Shown here in pieces: positions 17,715-26,465 of a stretch of DNA of 64,000 nucleotides. Source of the DNA: Spirosomataceae bacterium TFI 002 (GTDB lineage: Bacteria > Bacteroidota > Bacteroidia > Cytophagales > Spirosomataceae); contig LT907983.1 in the NCBI GenBank assembly GCA_900230115.1, positions 5,397,466 through 5,461,465 on the forward strand. The letters run 5' to 3'. The notes under the pieces were generated by a model that saw only the letters and a program-made list of their open reading frames with translations, was not told the origin of the DNA and made no database searches. Each line of letters starts with the position of its first letter. The first letter of the stretch is position 1. The translations under genes and the position numbers were made by a program.

Positions 17715-17746
17715 CAAAGGTAAAATAAGGTTTATTGTCAGCCAAA
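17715..17746 (-). promoter_or_regulatory. Promoter of hisGD
   Basis: On the reverse strand TTTG (17743-17746), a 20-nt spacer and TACCTTTG (17715-17722) match the Bacteroidota consensus TTTG-N17-23-TAnnTTTG exactly. The -7 element ends 20 nt before the hisG ATG. No leader peptide rich in His codons was seen. Confidence 0.75.
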
Positions 17747-17795
17747 TAGATGTCAACAACAATTATTTTCATTATTTTTTGAAAGTATCATAAGA

Positions 17796-17825
17796 TTTGG
17801 TTATACTTGTAAAACGTTAGCTTTC
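17796..17825 (+). promoter_or_regulatory. Candidate promoter of the 40-residue ORF
   Basis: TTTG (17796-17799), an 18-nt spacer and TAGCTTTC (17818-17825) give one mismatch to the Bacteroidota consensus. The -7 element ends 18 nt before the ATG at 17844. Confidence 0.45.
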
Positions 17826-17843
17826 CTTAAAACAAATACTCAA

Positions 17844-17966
17844 ATGAAATATCAAGCTTATTGCACTCGCAAGAAAAAATCACGCATTGATCAATCCAAA
17901 GTCATTACCCTAATAACTGGACTCGTTATCTTAGGACTTTTTGTTTTTTCATTTACAAGGTTGTAA
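17844..17966 (+). CDS. Small membrane protein, 40 residues, hypothetical
   Basis: An ATG-to-TAA frame encoding a basic N-terminal half (about residues 9-19, with R-K-K-K-S-R) and one hydrophobic helix (about 20-38; V-I-T-L-I-T-G-L-V-I-L-G-L-F-V-F-S-F). That is a classic single-pass small protein with N-terminus inside. It fills most of the 308-bp gap between the divergent hisG and the Tyr1-like gene and has a promoter-like element upstream. No family is recognised. It could still be chance, since a 41-codon frame is not statistically compelling. Confidence 0.5.
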   Translation: MKYQAYCTRKKKSRIDQSKVITLITGLVILGLFVFSFTRL

Positions 17967-17998
17967 ACTAGTTCTTATAGATCAAACTAGTACTTTTG
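17965..17998 (+). promoter_or_regulatory. Direct repeat plus -7 element before the Tyr1-like gene
   Basis: Two copies of AAACTAGT (17965-17972 and 17984-17991) are spaced by 19 nt start to start, each with a palindromic ACTAGT core. The second runs into TACTTTTG (17991-17998), an exact TAnnTTTG. The ATG follows only 4 nt later, so transcription would start at about the start codon. The pair may be an operator; this is inference. Confidence 0.4.
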
Positions 17999-18002
17999 TA
18001 AA

Positions 18003-19268
18003 ATGATATTTGGAATTATTGGATTAGGTGATATGGGTGGAGCTTTTGCAAAAATATATGCAAAAGCCGGGTTCAAAGTTGTAGCCAGCGATCTACCAGA
18101 AAAGTTCAATTCACTTTCTAAAGAATATCAACCATTAGGTGTTGAAGTGGTAGAAAATGCAATTTCAGTTGCTCAGTCAGCCGATATTCTATTGTTCTGT
18201 GTAGAAGCCGTAAAAATTGGAGACGTTGTTAAAAGCGTTGCCGCTTCCATTCGGCCAAATACTATTGTGGGAGCTCAAACATCAATAAAAGCTCCGGAAA
18301 TCGCAGCTTTTGAAAAATATTTGGCTCCAAACATCCCTATTGTTACCGTTCACTCTCTTCATGGACCTCATGTTGATCCTCGTGGTCAAATTTTGATTTT
18401 GATAAATCACAGGGCAAGTGATCAACAGGCTAAAACTGCACTTAAGTTTTATAAGCATACTGGATCCAAAATAGAGGTTATAGGGTCACATCAAGAACAT
18501 GATGCCATGATGGCTGATATTCAAGTTGTAACTCACATTGGTTTTGAAAGTATAGGAACTTCATTTATGCATAGAGGTATATTCCCATGGGAAAACCCAA
18601 TTCATGCCAATGGACTTGACAATTTAAAGCTCATCCTAACATTACGAATTTATAGCTATAAGTACCACGTATATGCTGGTTTGGCAATTTTAAATCCTTA
18701 TGCCGAAAGGGATGTAAGAGTTTATGCGGAAGTTGAAAATGAGCTATTCGGTTTAATGATTAGTGAAGATGAAGCGGCGTTTAGGGCAATAATTCAAAAA
18801 GCTAAAGATGAAATATTTAGTGAAAAAGAAGGCCCGTTAATGTTAAATGATAATTTGATGGCTAATTATTCGTTGAATCCAAGTGCTGACCACAAACCAA
18901 ATTCTCATTTATCATTGTTGAGTATGGCCGTTACATGGACACGCTTGGGAAGTAATCCATATAAGAATTTAGTTTGTCAAACTCCTCCATTTAAGTTGAG
19001 AGTAGGAATGGTTGAGTACCTCTTCCGAAATGAAGAATTATTAGAAGAGTCCATAAAAGCCGCTATTTATGATAAAAGTATCAGAAAAGATGATCTTGCG
19101 TTCCATACTGCAGTTCAAGAATGGGCACATATCGTAGAATCTAAGGATCTTAAAGCCTACAGGAAACACTTTGAAAAGACCAAAGCATTTTTAGCTGATA
19201 GATTAGACGCAGGCAGAACAATTAGTACTTTGCTCATTGAAAGACTAAATAAGAATGAAAAAAGTTGA
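18003..19268 (+). CDS. Prephenate dehydrogenase, fungal Tyr1-like
   Basis: 421 residues, longer than bacterial TyrA cores (about 280). A Rossmann start I-I-G-L-G-D-M-G is followed by V-A-S-D. Motifs are T-V-H-S-L-H-G-P, I-L-I-N-H-R, E-H-D-A-M-M-A-D-I-Q-V-V-T-H, L-R-I-Y-S-Y-K-Y-H-V-Y-A-G-L-A-I-L-N-P, P-N-S-H-L-S-L-L and a long C-terminal helical part. From memory these match the NADP-dependent prephenate dehydrogenase Tyr1 of budding yeast in order and spacing, much better than E. coli TyrA. It should make 4-hydroxyphenylpyruvate for tyrosine. It overlaps the next gene by 14 nt. Confidence 0.8.
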   Translation: MIFGIIGLGDMGGAFAKIYAKAGFKVVASDLPEKFNSLSKEYQPLGVEVVENAISVAQSADILLFCVEAVKIGDVVKSVAASIRPNTIVGAQTSIKAPEIAAFEKYLAPNIPIVTVHSLHGPHVDPRGQILILINHRASDQQAKTALKFYKHTGSKIEVIGSHQEHDAMMADIQVVTHIGFESIGTSFMHRGIFPWENPIHANGLDNLKLILTLRIYSYKYHVYAGLAILNPYAERDVRVYAEVENELFGLMISEDEAAFRAIIQKAKDEIFSEKEGPLMLNDNLMANYSLNPSADHKPNSHLSLLSMAVTWTRLGSNPYKNLVCQTPPFKLRVGMVEYLFRNEELLEESIKAAIYDKSIRKDDLAFHTAVQEWAHIVESKDLKAYRKHFEKTKAFLADRLDAGRTISTLLIERLNKNEKS

Positions 19269-19803
19269 TTTAAGCACTTTCAATAATTCTTGGTGGAAAC
19301 CAGGATCGAAACTGAAAATCTTGGCTTGGGTATGTATCAATCCAATTACCGTTAATAGCTATATCCCTCTCCCACAGTTCATTAAAAAAAGAATACTTAA
19401 GCTTTTTGGAACAAAAATTGCAAATGGTGTGGTTATCAAACAAAAGGTAAACATCAAATATCCATGGCTACTCCAGATAGGAGAAAATGCTTGGATTGGA
19501 GAAAATGTTTGGATCGATAACTTGGCTTTTACCGCTATTGGTGCAAATGCTTGCTTATCTCAAGGTGCCATGTTGCTAACTGGAAATCATGATTTCACCA
19601 AAACTAGTTTTGATTTAATGTTAGGTGAAATTACCATTGGCGAAGGAGCTTGGGTATGTGCCAAATCAATCGTAGGCCCCGGAGTAAAAATGGGTTCACA
19701 CAGTGTTTTGGGAGTAAACTCGTTCACAAGTAAGGATTTAGAGCCATATACAATATATAGTGGTAACCCTGCTAAAGCAGTCAAAATGAGACAAATCCAA
19801 TAA
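19255..19803 (+). CDS. WcaF-like hexapeptide acetyltransferase
   Basis: 182-residue left-handed beta-helix acetyltransferase like those of colanic-acid and other exopolysaccharide clusters. The N-terminal helices contain N-N-S-W-W-K-P-G-S. Hexapeptide turns run from about residue 60 (I-G-E-N-A-W-I-G-E-N-V-W-I-D) to 165, with the catalytic His in T-G-N-H-D-F and the usual end Y-S-G-N-P-A-K-A-V-K. It should O-acetylate a sugar of a surface polysaccharide. It overlaps the end of the Tyr1-like gene and precedes a WecA-like transferase, which fits envelope glycan synthesis. Confidence 0.85.
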   Translation: MKKVDLSTFNNSWWKPGSKLKILAWVCINPITVNSYIPLPQFIKKRILKLFGTKIANGVVIKQKVNIKYPWLLQIGENAWIGENVWIDNLAFTAIGANACLSQGAMLLTGNHDFTKTSFDLMLGEITIGEGAWVCAKSIVGPGVKMGSHSVLGVNSFTSKDLEPYTIYSGNPAKAVKMRQIQ

Positions 19804-19909
19804 TTAATTACCTTAAAATAAAGTTTTGAAACCCTATTTTGGTGAATAGCTAGGATAGTTCTCTTAATTGAGTATTTTTGTTTCACTTTCAGGAAAGTAG
19901 ACCGCAAGC

Positions 19910-21082
19910 ATGGATTTAACATTCGAAAGCTTAATAAACGACAACCGATTTCAAATAATTATTTCAGTTATTTTGTCTCTCGTGGTAACATGGAGAGCAA
20001 TACCTGTGATAATCAATATTTGCCGTATAAGAGGGCTAATGGAAAATCCAGTAAAAAGGAGTTCCCATGCCTCTCCCACCCCTACTTTTGGAGGTGTAGC
20101 AATTTTCGCAGGAACACTCATGGGTTACATGATGTGGAACTTCAAAGATGAAGATTACCTGATTCACAAGGTTTTAGCTGGACTTCTAATATTATTTTTC
20201 TTAGGATTAAAAGATGACCTTTACGCCTTAGCTCCACTAAAGAAAATAGGTTCTCAAGTAATTGCATCCCTTTTGGTAGTTGTAGGAAGTGACCTTAGAA
20301 TTAATTCATTCTTTGGGATTTTTGGTGTTCATGAGCTACCGTATCTTGTTAGTGTCTTATTTACCTTGTTTATTTTTGTTGCTTTAATCAACTCATTCAA
20401 CTTGATTGACGGGATTGATGGCTTAGCAGGTGGAATAGGAATGGTTGCGAGTGGAGCATTTGGGCTTTGGTTTTCGTTAAATGAATATTGGTCTCTGGCT
20501 TGTTTAAGTTTGGCCCTATCTGCGTCTCTTTTAGGCTTTTTAAGGTATAATTTCTCCAAAACTAGTAAAATATTCATGGGGGACACCGGCTCACTTCTGG
20601 TGGGATACCTCATTACTATTTTCGCAGTAAAATTTGTACATCTTAACCAATATTATAATTTCTCACCTGGGGATAATTACGTAAGTGCTCCGGTAATAGC
20701 GATAGCAATTTTATCAGTTCCTATTTTTGATACACTTAGAGTATTTGGCTTGAGAACGCTTAAAGGTAAATCACCTTTCCATGCAGATAGACTACACCTT
20801 CATCACCTGTTGGTAGATAACGGAATGTCACACTTAGGAGCTTCATTTTCGCTTTATGCATTCACGATTGTGATATCTCTTTTTACTTTTTTCCTTAGGT
20901 CTTTCTTTACCAATACTGCACTTTCTGTGTACGTAATTGGTGTATTTGGAATGTATTTGCTTATATGCAATTCACTCGAAATAAGACGTTATAAAATAAG
21001 ACTACAAGAGCTTAAAGCTAGAAACGGAGAATCTCACGTAAAAATTAGTGGTTCTTCTACTTCTTCAATCAATCCTAATTGA
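19910..21082 (+). CDS. Undecaprenyl-phosphate sugar-1-phosphate transferase (MraY/WecA family)
   Basis: Polytopic inner-membrane enzyme of 390 residues that transfers a HexNAc-1-phosphate to undecaprenyl phosphate, starting O-antigen or capsule units. Motifs: T-P-T-F-G-G-V-A-I, L-G-L-K-D-D with the catalytic Asp pair, N-S-F-N-L-I-D-G-I-D-G-L-A, F-M-G-D-T-G-S, and the WecA-type H-A-D-R-L-H-L-H-H. About ten hydrophobic segments. The last points to WecA/TagO rather than MraY proper. A TATTTTTG -7-like element lies about 35 nt upstream of the ATG. Confidence 0.9.
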   Translation: MDLTFESLINDNRFQIIISVILSLVVTWRAIPVIINICRIRGLMENPVKRSSHASPTPTFGGVAIFAGTLMGYMMWNFKDEDYLIHKVLAGLLILFFLGLKDDLYALAPLKKIGSQVIASLLVVVGSDLRINSFFGIFGVHELPYLVSVLFTLFIFVALINSFNLIDGIDGLAGGIGMVASGAFGLWFSLNEYWSLACLSLALSASLLGFLRYNFSKTSKIFMGDTGSLLVGYLITIFAVKFVHLNQYYNFSPGDNYVSAPVIAIAILSVPIFDTLRVFGLRTLKGKSPFHADRLHLHHLLVDNGMSHLGASFSLYAFTIVISLFTFFLRSFFTNTALSVYVIGVFGMYLLICNSLEIRRYKIRLQELKARNGESHVKISGSSTSSINPN

Positions 21083-21097
21083 TATTTAGTCCTATTA

Positions 21098-21165
21098 ATG
21101 AATTATTACAGGTGCTTTTGATTTAATATTATAACCATTCGTACTCCATTTACAATATTCGTTTA
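21098..21165 (-). pseudogene. Very decayed second copy of guaA 3' end (tentative)
   Basis: The segment around 21105-21150 aligns with the guaA 3' end (ACAGGTGCTTTTGAT against GCAGGTGGTTTTGAA, then TATTATAACC). Its reverse-strand reading N-I-V-N-G-V-R-M-V parallels Gua[11 protein letters not shown] with one codon missing. It is weaker than the neighbouring copy and could be partly chance. Confidence 0.4.
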
Positions 21166-21279
21166 AATGCAATTCTCCAGAATTAGTAACTTATAATTTA
21201 AGGCTATAAATGCGTTTAGCGAGTAATGAAGTATCTCAAATTGAAATTAAAAGATCTTTACGATTCTTCTATAAATCTT

Positions 21280-21420
21280 AACTGAGAAATATCCCCACAC
21301 AATTGATACCATTGGTTTTGAACTAATGTTGTACACCACTCAATTTACTCCTTAATCAGTGTTTTGCTCATATGCATCTCTCTCGCACATAAGGTTATAA
21401 AATAACACCATAGGAGCTTT
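21280..21420 (-). pseudogene. Decayed copy of the guaA 3' end
   Basis: Positions 21280-21353 align without gaps to 21486-21559, the last 22 or so codons of guaA, at 59 of 74 identical bases. The reverse-strand reading is G-V-N-stop-V-V-Y-N-I-S-S-K-P, against [13 protein letters not shown] in GuaA. Weaker similarity goes on to about 21420 around a shared TGGTGT (W-C). The in-frame stop and lack of a start show it is a relic. It sits immediately downstream of the intact guaA stop. Confidence 0.8.
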
Positions 21421-21494
21421 AATCGAAAAATAAAGACTTTTTCAATCAGAGATTAATTTGTTCTTCCGCTACTTAAAACAAACCTAAGTGAGAA

Positions 21495-23024
21495 TTATTC
21501 CCACTCGATTGTTGCAGGTGGTTTTGAACTAATGTCGTAAACCACTCTATTAACACCTTTCACGTTGTTAATAATTTGGTTAGAAACATCTGCAAGGAAA
21601 TCGTATGGTAAATGACACCAATCTGCTGTCATCCCATCAACACTTGATACAGCTCTAAGTGCAACGACGTTCTCATAGGTCCTTTCGTCTCCCATAACGC
21701 CAACGCTTTGTACTGGAAGCAACATAACTCCTGCTTGCCATACCTCGTCGTAGAGACCCTTGTTTTTAAGCCCGTTTATGAAGATGTAGTCAACTTCTTG
21801 AAGTATACGAACCTTTTCAGGAGTAATATCGCTTAAAATTCTAATTCCTAAACCTGGACCCGGAAAAGGATGGCGACCTAATATAGCCTGTGGCATATCC
21901 ATTGCTTTTCCTACAACCCTTACTCCATCTTTAAATTGAAGTTTGAGAGGCTCAACAACTTTCAATTTCATGTAGTCAGGTAATCCTCCTACATTATGGT
22001 GAGACTTAATAGTAACCGAAGGACCTTTAACCGAAACAGACTCAATGATATCAGGATAAATTGTTCCCTGCCCAAGCCATTTTACGTTTTCTATTTTATG
22101 AGCTTCTTCGTCAAAAACTTCAATAAATGCGTTCCCAATAGCCTTTCTTTTAGCCTCCGGATCTGTTAGTCCTTCTAATGCCTTGTAAAAGCGGTCTTTG
22201 GCATCTACTCCTTTTACATTAAGGCCAAGTCCATTATATGAATCGAGTACCTCTTGATATTCGTTTTTCCTTAATAAGCCGTTGTCAACAAAGATGCAGT
22301 GAAGGTTTTTACCAATTGCTTTGTGAATTAGCATTGCAGCAACTGAGGAATCTACTCCGCCAGATAAACCCATTACAACTTGATCATCTCCTAACTCCGC
22401 TTTAAGTTCTGCAACTGTAGTATCTATAAATGAATCTGCCGTCCAGTTTTGGCTACAACCACAAATTCCAACTAGAAAGTTTTGCAACAACTGCTTGCCA
22501 TCAGTGCTGTGAGTTACCTCAGGGTGAAACTGAATCGCATATGTATCTTCGCCATCAAACTGAAATGCCGCCACTTCAACACTTTCAGTAGATGCTATTA
22601 CCTTTGCATTACTTGGCAACGCTTTAATGGTGTCCGCATGAGACATCCAAACTTGCGAGTTAATATCTAAGCCTTCTAATAATGGGTTTCCTTGAGCAAT
22701 TGAGCTTAGCAAAGCTCTACCATATTCTCTTGTAGTACTTGCTTCTACCCTTCCACCTTCTGTTTGTGCCAAAAGTTGAGCCCCATAACACACACCTAAT
22801 ACCGGTACTTTACCCTTAAAACGAGAAAAATCTATTCTAGGTGATTCTTCATCTCTTACCGAACAAGGACTTCCAGAAAGAATAATACCTTTGACATTTT
22901 CACTTATTTCAGGAATTTTGCTAAAAGGATGAATTTCGCAATAGACATTTAATTCTCGAACTCGGCGAGCAATTAATTGTGTATACTGTGAGCCAAAATC
23001 AATGATTAAAATTTCTTCGTTCAT
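21495..23024 (-). CDS. guaA: GMP synthase (glutamine-hydrolysing)
   Basis: Converts XMP to GMP using glutamine and ATP in the cytoplasm. 509 residues. The class I glutamine amidotransferase domain has G-V-C-Y-G-A-Q with the catalytic Cys near 79 and Q-F-H-P-E-V. The ATP-pyrophosphatase loop is [10 protein letters not shown] near 222, and the C-terminal dimerisation domain ends in K-P-P-A-T-I-E-W-E. The start shares an A with the stop of namZ (TAATG), so it is expressed downstream of a cell-wall lipoprotein gene. Its 3' end has decayed copies just beyond. Confidence 0.97.
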   Translation of the reverse strand: MNEEILIIDFGSQYTQLIARRVRELNVYCEIHPFSKIPEISENVKGIILSGSPCSVRDEESPRIDFSRFKGKVPVLGVCYGAQLLAQTEGGRVEASTTREYGRALLSSIAQGNPLLEGLDINSQVWMSHADTIKALPSNAKVIASTESVEVAAFQFDGEDTYAIQFHPEVTHSTDGKQLLQNFLVGICGCSQNWTADSFIDTTVAELKAELGDDQVVMGLSGGVDSSVAAMLIHKAIGKNLHCIFVDNGLLRKNEYQEVLDSYNGLGLNVKGVDAKDRFYKALEGLTDPEAKRKAIGNAFIEVFDEEAHKIENVKWLGQGTIYPDIIESVSVKGPSVTIKSHHNVGGLPDYMKLKVVEPLKLQFKDGVRVVGKAMDMPQAILGRHPFPGPGLGIRILSDITPEKVRILQEVDYIFINGLKNKGLYDEVWQAGVMLLPVQSVGVMGDERTYENVVALRAVSSVDGMTADWCHLPYDFLADVSNQIINNVKGVNRVVYDISSKPPATIEWE

Positions 23025-24220
23025 TATTCAAAATCTGGATAAATGAGATATTTTTTTCTCGAAAGTTTGTATTCAGCAAGTGGTTTTTCCCACTTGGATT
23101 GTATTTGTTCAGCTGTCTTTCCAGCTTTTATGTCTTGAATCACCCAATTATTACCCATTAGAAGGTTAAAGAAATTCTCATTAGTGAAAAAGCCTTTTGG
23201 ATTGGTTGATTTGGAATAAAAGTCAATAAGGTAATCAAGCGTAAACTTATCTTCAAATGCACTTGAATTTCTTAAATCCATTCCAAAGCACTTCACTCCT
23301 TCATTTACCGGATCCTTCGCTCCAGGTTTATCTACTGGCGTAAAGCTAAAGTCTCCATAAGCCTTTAGAGGACCTCCAATCACTTGAAACTGCATATCTG
23401 TTCCTCTACCAACACTAATAACTGTTGGTTCAAAAAAGCAAATACTTGGATAAAGATATATTGATTGGTTATTCGGAAGGTTCGGAGATGGTTTTATTGG
23501 AACTTCGTATTTCGATTTGTGATCATAATTTGAACAAGGAATCACAGTCAAATCGCAATGTTGTTTCGTCCAGCCTTCTCCATTGATCATTTGAGCCATT
23601 TCACCCAATGTTAGGCCATGTACAACTGGAATAGGATTTAGGCCAACAAATGATTTGAAATCTTTTTCTAGAACTGGTCCAGCAACGTAATGACCATTAG
23701 GATTTGGTCTATCAAGTACTATTAATGGAATATCTTGTTCTCCTGCAGCTTCCATCACATAATGTAAAGTACTACTGTAAGTGTAAAAACGAGCTCCCAC
23801 ATCCTGAATATCAAATATTAGGACATCTATTCCAGCAAGCATTTCTGGGCTTGGCTTTTTATTTTTTCCATAAAGTGAAAATACAATAATTCCAGTTTTT
23901 CCATCCTTACCATCCTTTATAGTTGCACCTGCACTAGCTTCGCCTCTAAAACCATGCTCTGGTGCATATATTCCTTTCACATTTTCGCCAAGACTTAAAA
24001 GTGTGTCTAGCAGATGACTATTACCCACTGTGGATGTATGATTTACGACAAGTCCTATTTTCTTTCCTTTTACCAAAGGCAGATACTTATCCAATCTCTC
24101 CGCACCTACTGTGATTTTTTCGGTGGTTTTAATTTCATTTCCTTTAGTTTTACAACTCGAAAGGCATATAATTGTAAAAGCTACTAAAACAACTCGAAAC
24201 TGGGGGCTTAGATATTTCAT
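23024..24220 (-). CDS. namZ: DUF1343 / NamZ-like exo-beta-N-acetylmuramidase lipoprotein
   Basis: 398 residues from the ATG at 24220, with a lipoprotein signal peptide ([11 protein letters not shown]). DUF1343 features: [41 protein letters not shown] and [12 protein letters not shown]. Characterised members remove N-acetylmuramic acid from peptidoglycan fragments. The frame is open upstream to 24379, but that would run through the divergent gene. Its start codon is one base from the divergent permease start. Confidence 0.88.
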   Translation of the reverse strand: MKYLSPQFRVVLVAFTIICLSSCKTKGNEIKTTEKITVGAERLDKYLPLVKGKKIGLVVNHTSTVGNSHLLDTLLSLGENVKGIYAPEHGFRGEASAGATIKDGKDGKTGIIVFSLYGKNKKPSPEMLAGIDVLIFDIQDVGARFYTYSSTLHYVMEAAGEQDIPLIVLDRPNPNGHYVAGPVLEKDFKSFVGLNPIPVVHGLTLGEMAQMINGEGWTKQHCDLTVIPCSNYDHKSKYEVPIKPSPNLPNNQSIYLYPSICFFEPTVISVGRGTDMQFQVIGGPLKAYGDFSFTPVDKPGAKDPVNEGVKCFGMDLRNSSAFEDKFTLDYLIDFYSKSTNPKGFFTNENFFNLLMGNNWVIQDIKAGKTAEQIQSKWEKPLAEYKLSRKKYLIYPDFE

Positions 24221-24221
24221 A

Positions 24222-25439
24222 ATGAATCTGGAACAACTTCTCGCAAAAAAAATAAGAATCACAAAAGGCCAAGCTTTTTCTTCCACAGTTTTAAAAGTGG
24301 GAGTTATTAGTGTTGCTTTAGGTGTTGCTGTTGTTTTGATATCTTTTGCGGTTCTCTTAGGGTTCAAGGAAACTATCAAAGAGAAGTTATTTACAGTTTC
24401 TTCTCATTTGCAGATAAGCAAAATTACATTGAATCAGTCGTATGAAGAAGCTCCTTTCGTTTTTAATTCTGAAATTCAGGGAATTCTAAAAAATAACACA
24501 AACATTGCACGCTTTGATCCAATTATTCAAAAGTCGGCAATTCTTAAATCGGAAAAGGAAATTAACGGTGTTTTACTCAAAGGCGTTGCTGATTCATTCG
24601 ACTGGAAAGCATTTAATGTCAATATGGTTGCAGGTCGAGCAATTGAGTTAGATTCTTCATACAGCAAAGAAATTGTCCTTAGCCAAACCCAACTAAAATT
24701 ACTAAACGTCAAATTAGGCGATGAAATATTGATTTATTTTATCCAAAATCCGCCACGTGCTCGAAAACTAAAAATTGTAGGAGTATACAATACAGGTATT
24801 CCTGAGTTAGATGAAAGTTTTGCTTTGGTAGACATCCAACTCTTACGTAGAATTAACAATTGGGAAGAAAATGAAATCGGACATGTAGAAGTTTTCTTAA
24901 ATGACTTCAAAAAACTGGACCAATCGGCTAGCAAATTGTATGAAAGCTTACCTCAAGATCTTTTGATAAAGCCTATTACGAGGTTTTTACCTCAGTTTTT
25001 TGATTGGTTTAACCTTTTGGATAGAAACATAATCATCGTTATCATATTGATTGTTGCGGTTGCAGGATTCAACATGATTAGCGTATTGCTCATTATGATT
25101 ATGGAACGAACACCAATGGTTGGGCTCTTAAAATCCTTAGGAACATCCAATGCTAGTATTCAAAAGATTTTTACAATTAATGCCTTTAACATCATTTTTA
25201 AAGGCTTACTGATTGGAAATCTAATTGCAATGGGAGTTTGCTTAATTCAATACTATTTCAAAATAATCCCATTGGAGGAGGAAAGCTACTACATGAGTGC
25301 CATGCCTATCCAATGGGACTGGATGATATTTTTATTTGTGAATGTGGGAATTACACTTTTTGTAGGCTTAATTGCCTACTTACCTACAATCTCTATTAGA
25401 AAGATAAGCCCAGTTAAGGTATTGAAATATAAAGACTAG
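24222..25439 (+). CDS. FtsX-family ABC transporter permease (LolC/E-like)
   Basis: 405-residue inner-membrane permease. A first transmembrane helix (about 22-45, V-I-S-V-A-L-G-V-A-V-V-L-I-S-F-A-V) is followed by a periplasmic MacB-like domain (about 50-255) and three helices (about 268-295, 320-345, 370-392) of the FtsX domain. The signature M-E-R-T-P-M-V-G-L-L-K-S-L-G is present. The ATPase partner is not adjacent. Lipoprotein release or export of a hydrophobic substrate is likely from the family. The ATG at 24222 is chosen since a longer frame would overlap namZ. Confidence 0.88.
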   Translation: MNLEQLLAKKIRITKGQAFSSTVLKVGVISVALGVAVVLISFAVLLGFKETIKEKLFTVSSHLQISKITLNQSYEEAPFVFNSEIQGILKNNTNIARFDPIIQKSAILKSEKEINGVLLKGVADSFDWKAFNVNMVAGRAIELDSSYSKEIVLSQTQLKLLNVKLGDEILIYFIQNPPRARKLKIVGVYNTGIPELDESFALVDIQLLRRINNWEENEIGHVEVFLNDFKKLDQSASKLYESLPQDLLIKPITRFLPQFFDWFNLLDRNIIIVIILIVAVAGFNMISVLLIMIMERTPMVGLLKSLGTSNASIQKIFTINAFNIIFKGLLIGNLIAMGVCLIQYYFKIIPLEEESYYMSAMPIQWDWMIFLFVNVGITLFVGLIAYLPTISIRKISPVKVLKYKD

Positions 25440-26437
25440 TAACGGTCTATCTCTAAAGAAGACATTGCACTTGACATCTTTACTTCTATCTTTTTAGAAG
25501 CAGATTTATAATTACTAGTTACGTAATACTCTCCTTCTTTGGTGAAACCTTCAAAGTCTTTAGAGTTAAAAATTCCATTCATTTTGATTCTACATCCAAC
25601 TGGCTCTGGGATGTTTAATCTAATACTTGCAACTCCACTAGAAACATCAATTTTCATTTCATCTTGATTTGCTCCTAACTTTAGGTCTACACTTGCAGCA
25701 CCTGTTTCTATGTCTAATTCTTCAATTTTATATTTTGACAGATCGAAGTTCAAATCACCTGCACCCAACTTAATGTCTATATCCCAAATCGGCTTCGTAT
25801 TTAATTTTAAATAAACGTCGTTTTGGAGATCAAAGTCTTCATTAATTTTGAATCTATTGTTTTGATTCTTAGACTTCATGTTAAACTCAATGTCGTGCAA
25901 ATTACCTTTGATTTGATCTGAGAGCCTATAAGTACCAGCAGTTAATGACGTTTTAGCTTCAAAAATATTATCAGTAGTTTCAGATAAATGAAACTCTGCG
26001 GCTCCACCACCAAAATCTAACTTTGCTCTTTCTACAGCTGAATTCATAGGAAGAGAATAATCTTGCTCTATTATATTTCCATCACTCTTTTTGACATTTT
26101 CATCACTATCACCAAAGTCAAAATCATCACTATCTTCAGTGTCATAATCGAAGTGAAAGTCATTATCTATTTTGTCAGTAACTCGGTCAATCCCATCTGA
26201 AGCTGACGAATAAATCGCTAACGGAATAGTAAAAGCAATACAAAGTGCTGTAACGGTGTTGAAAAAAGCCTTCTTGGGGTGCACTATTACAGCCAAACCA
26301 CCTATTAAGAGAAGGGCAGGCCAAAACCTAGCAATTTGGCGAAAGCTGAAATTTATTAGATCATAATTGAATGCTAAAAGAAAGAATCCGAAAGCAACCA
26401 ATAAGGCTCCAAAAAAAACACTACTTCTGTTTTTCAT
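25436..26437 (-). CDS. LiaF/DUF5668-like membrane protein with toast-rack domain
   Basis: 333 residues. Four short hydrophobic segments at the N-terminus (G-A-L-L-V-A-F-G-F-F-L-L, F-W-P-A-L-L-L-I-G-G-L-A-V-I) resemble the LiaI/LiaF-like module. An acidic stretch (about 85-115) and a beta-strand-rich C-terminal half follow, which matches the toast-rack fold of cell-envelope stress proteins. It pairs with a PspC gene 28 bp upstream. A role in envelope stress sensing is inferred from the fold. Its stop codon overlaps the convergent permease stop (CTAG). Confidence 0.75.
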   Translation of the reverse strand: MKNRSSVFFGALLVAFGFFLLAFNYDLINFSFRQIARFWPALLLIGGLAVIVHPKKAFFNTVTALCIAFTIPLAIYSSASDGIDRVTDKIDNDFHFDYDTEDSDDFDFGDSDENVKKSDGNIIEQDYSLPMNSAVERAKLDFGGGAAEFHLSETTDNIFEAKTSLTAGTYRLSDQIKGNLHDIEFNMKSKNQNNRFKINEDFDLQNDVYLKLNTKPIWDIDIKLGAGDLNFDLSKYKIEELDIETGAASVDLKLGANQDEMKIDVSSGVASIRLNIPEPVGCRIKMNGIFNSKDFEGFTKEGEYYVTSNYKSASKKIEVKMSSAMSSLEIDRY

Positions 26438-26465
26438 AATTGATATTGATATATTTTCTATGCTT

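Noticed and set aside
17342..17728. 128-codon forward frame opposite hisG
   Set aside because: Lies antisense to hisG, and its composition is that of the complement of a real gene.
24221..24379. N-terminal extension of namZ over the divergent permease
   Set aside because: The lipoprotein signal peptide starts at 24220; upstream codons are the complement of the permease 5' end.
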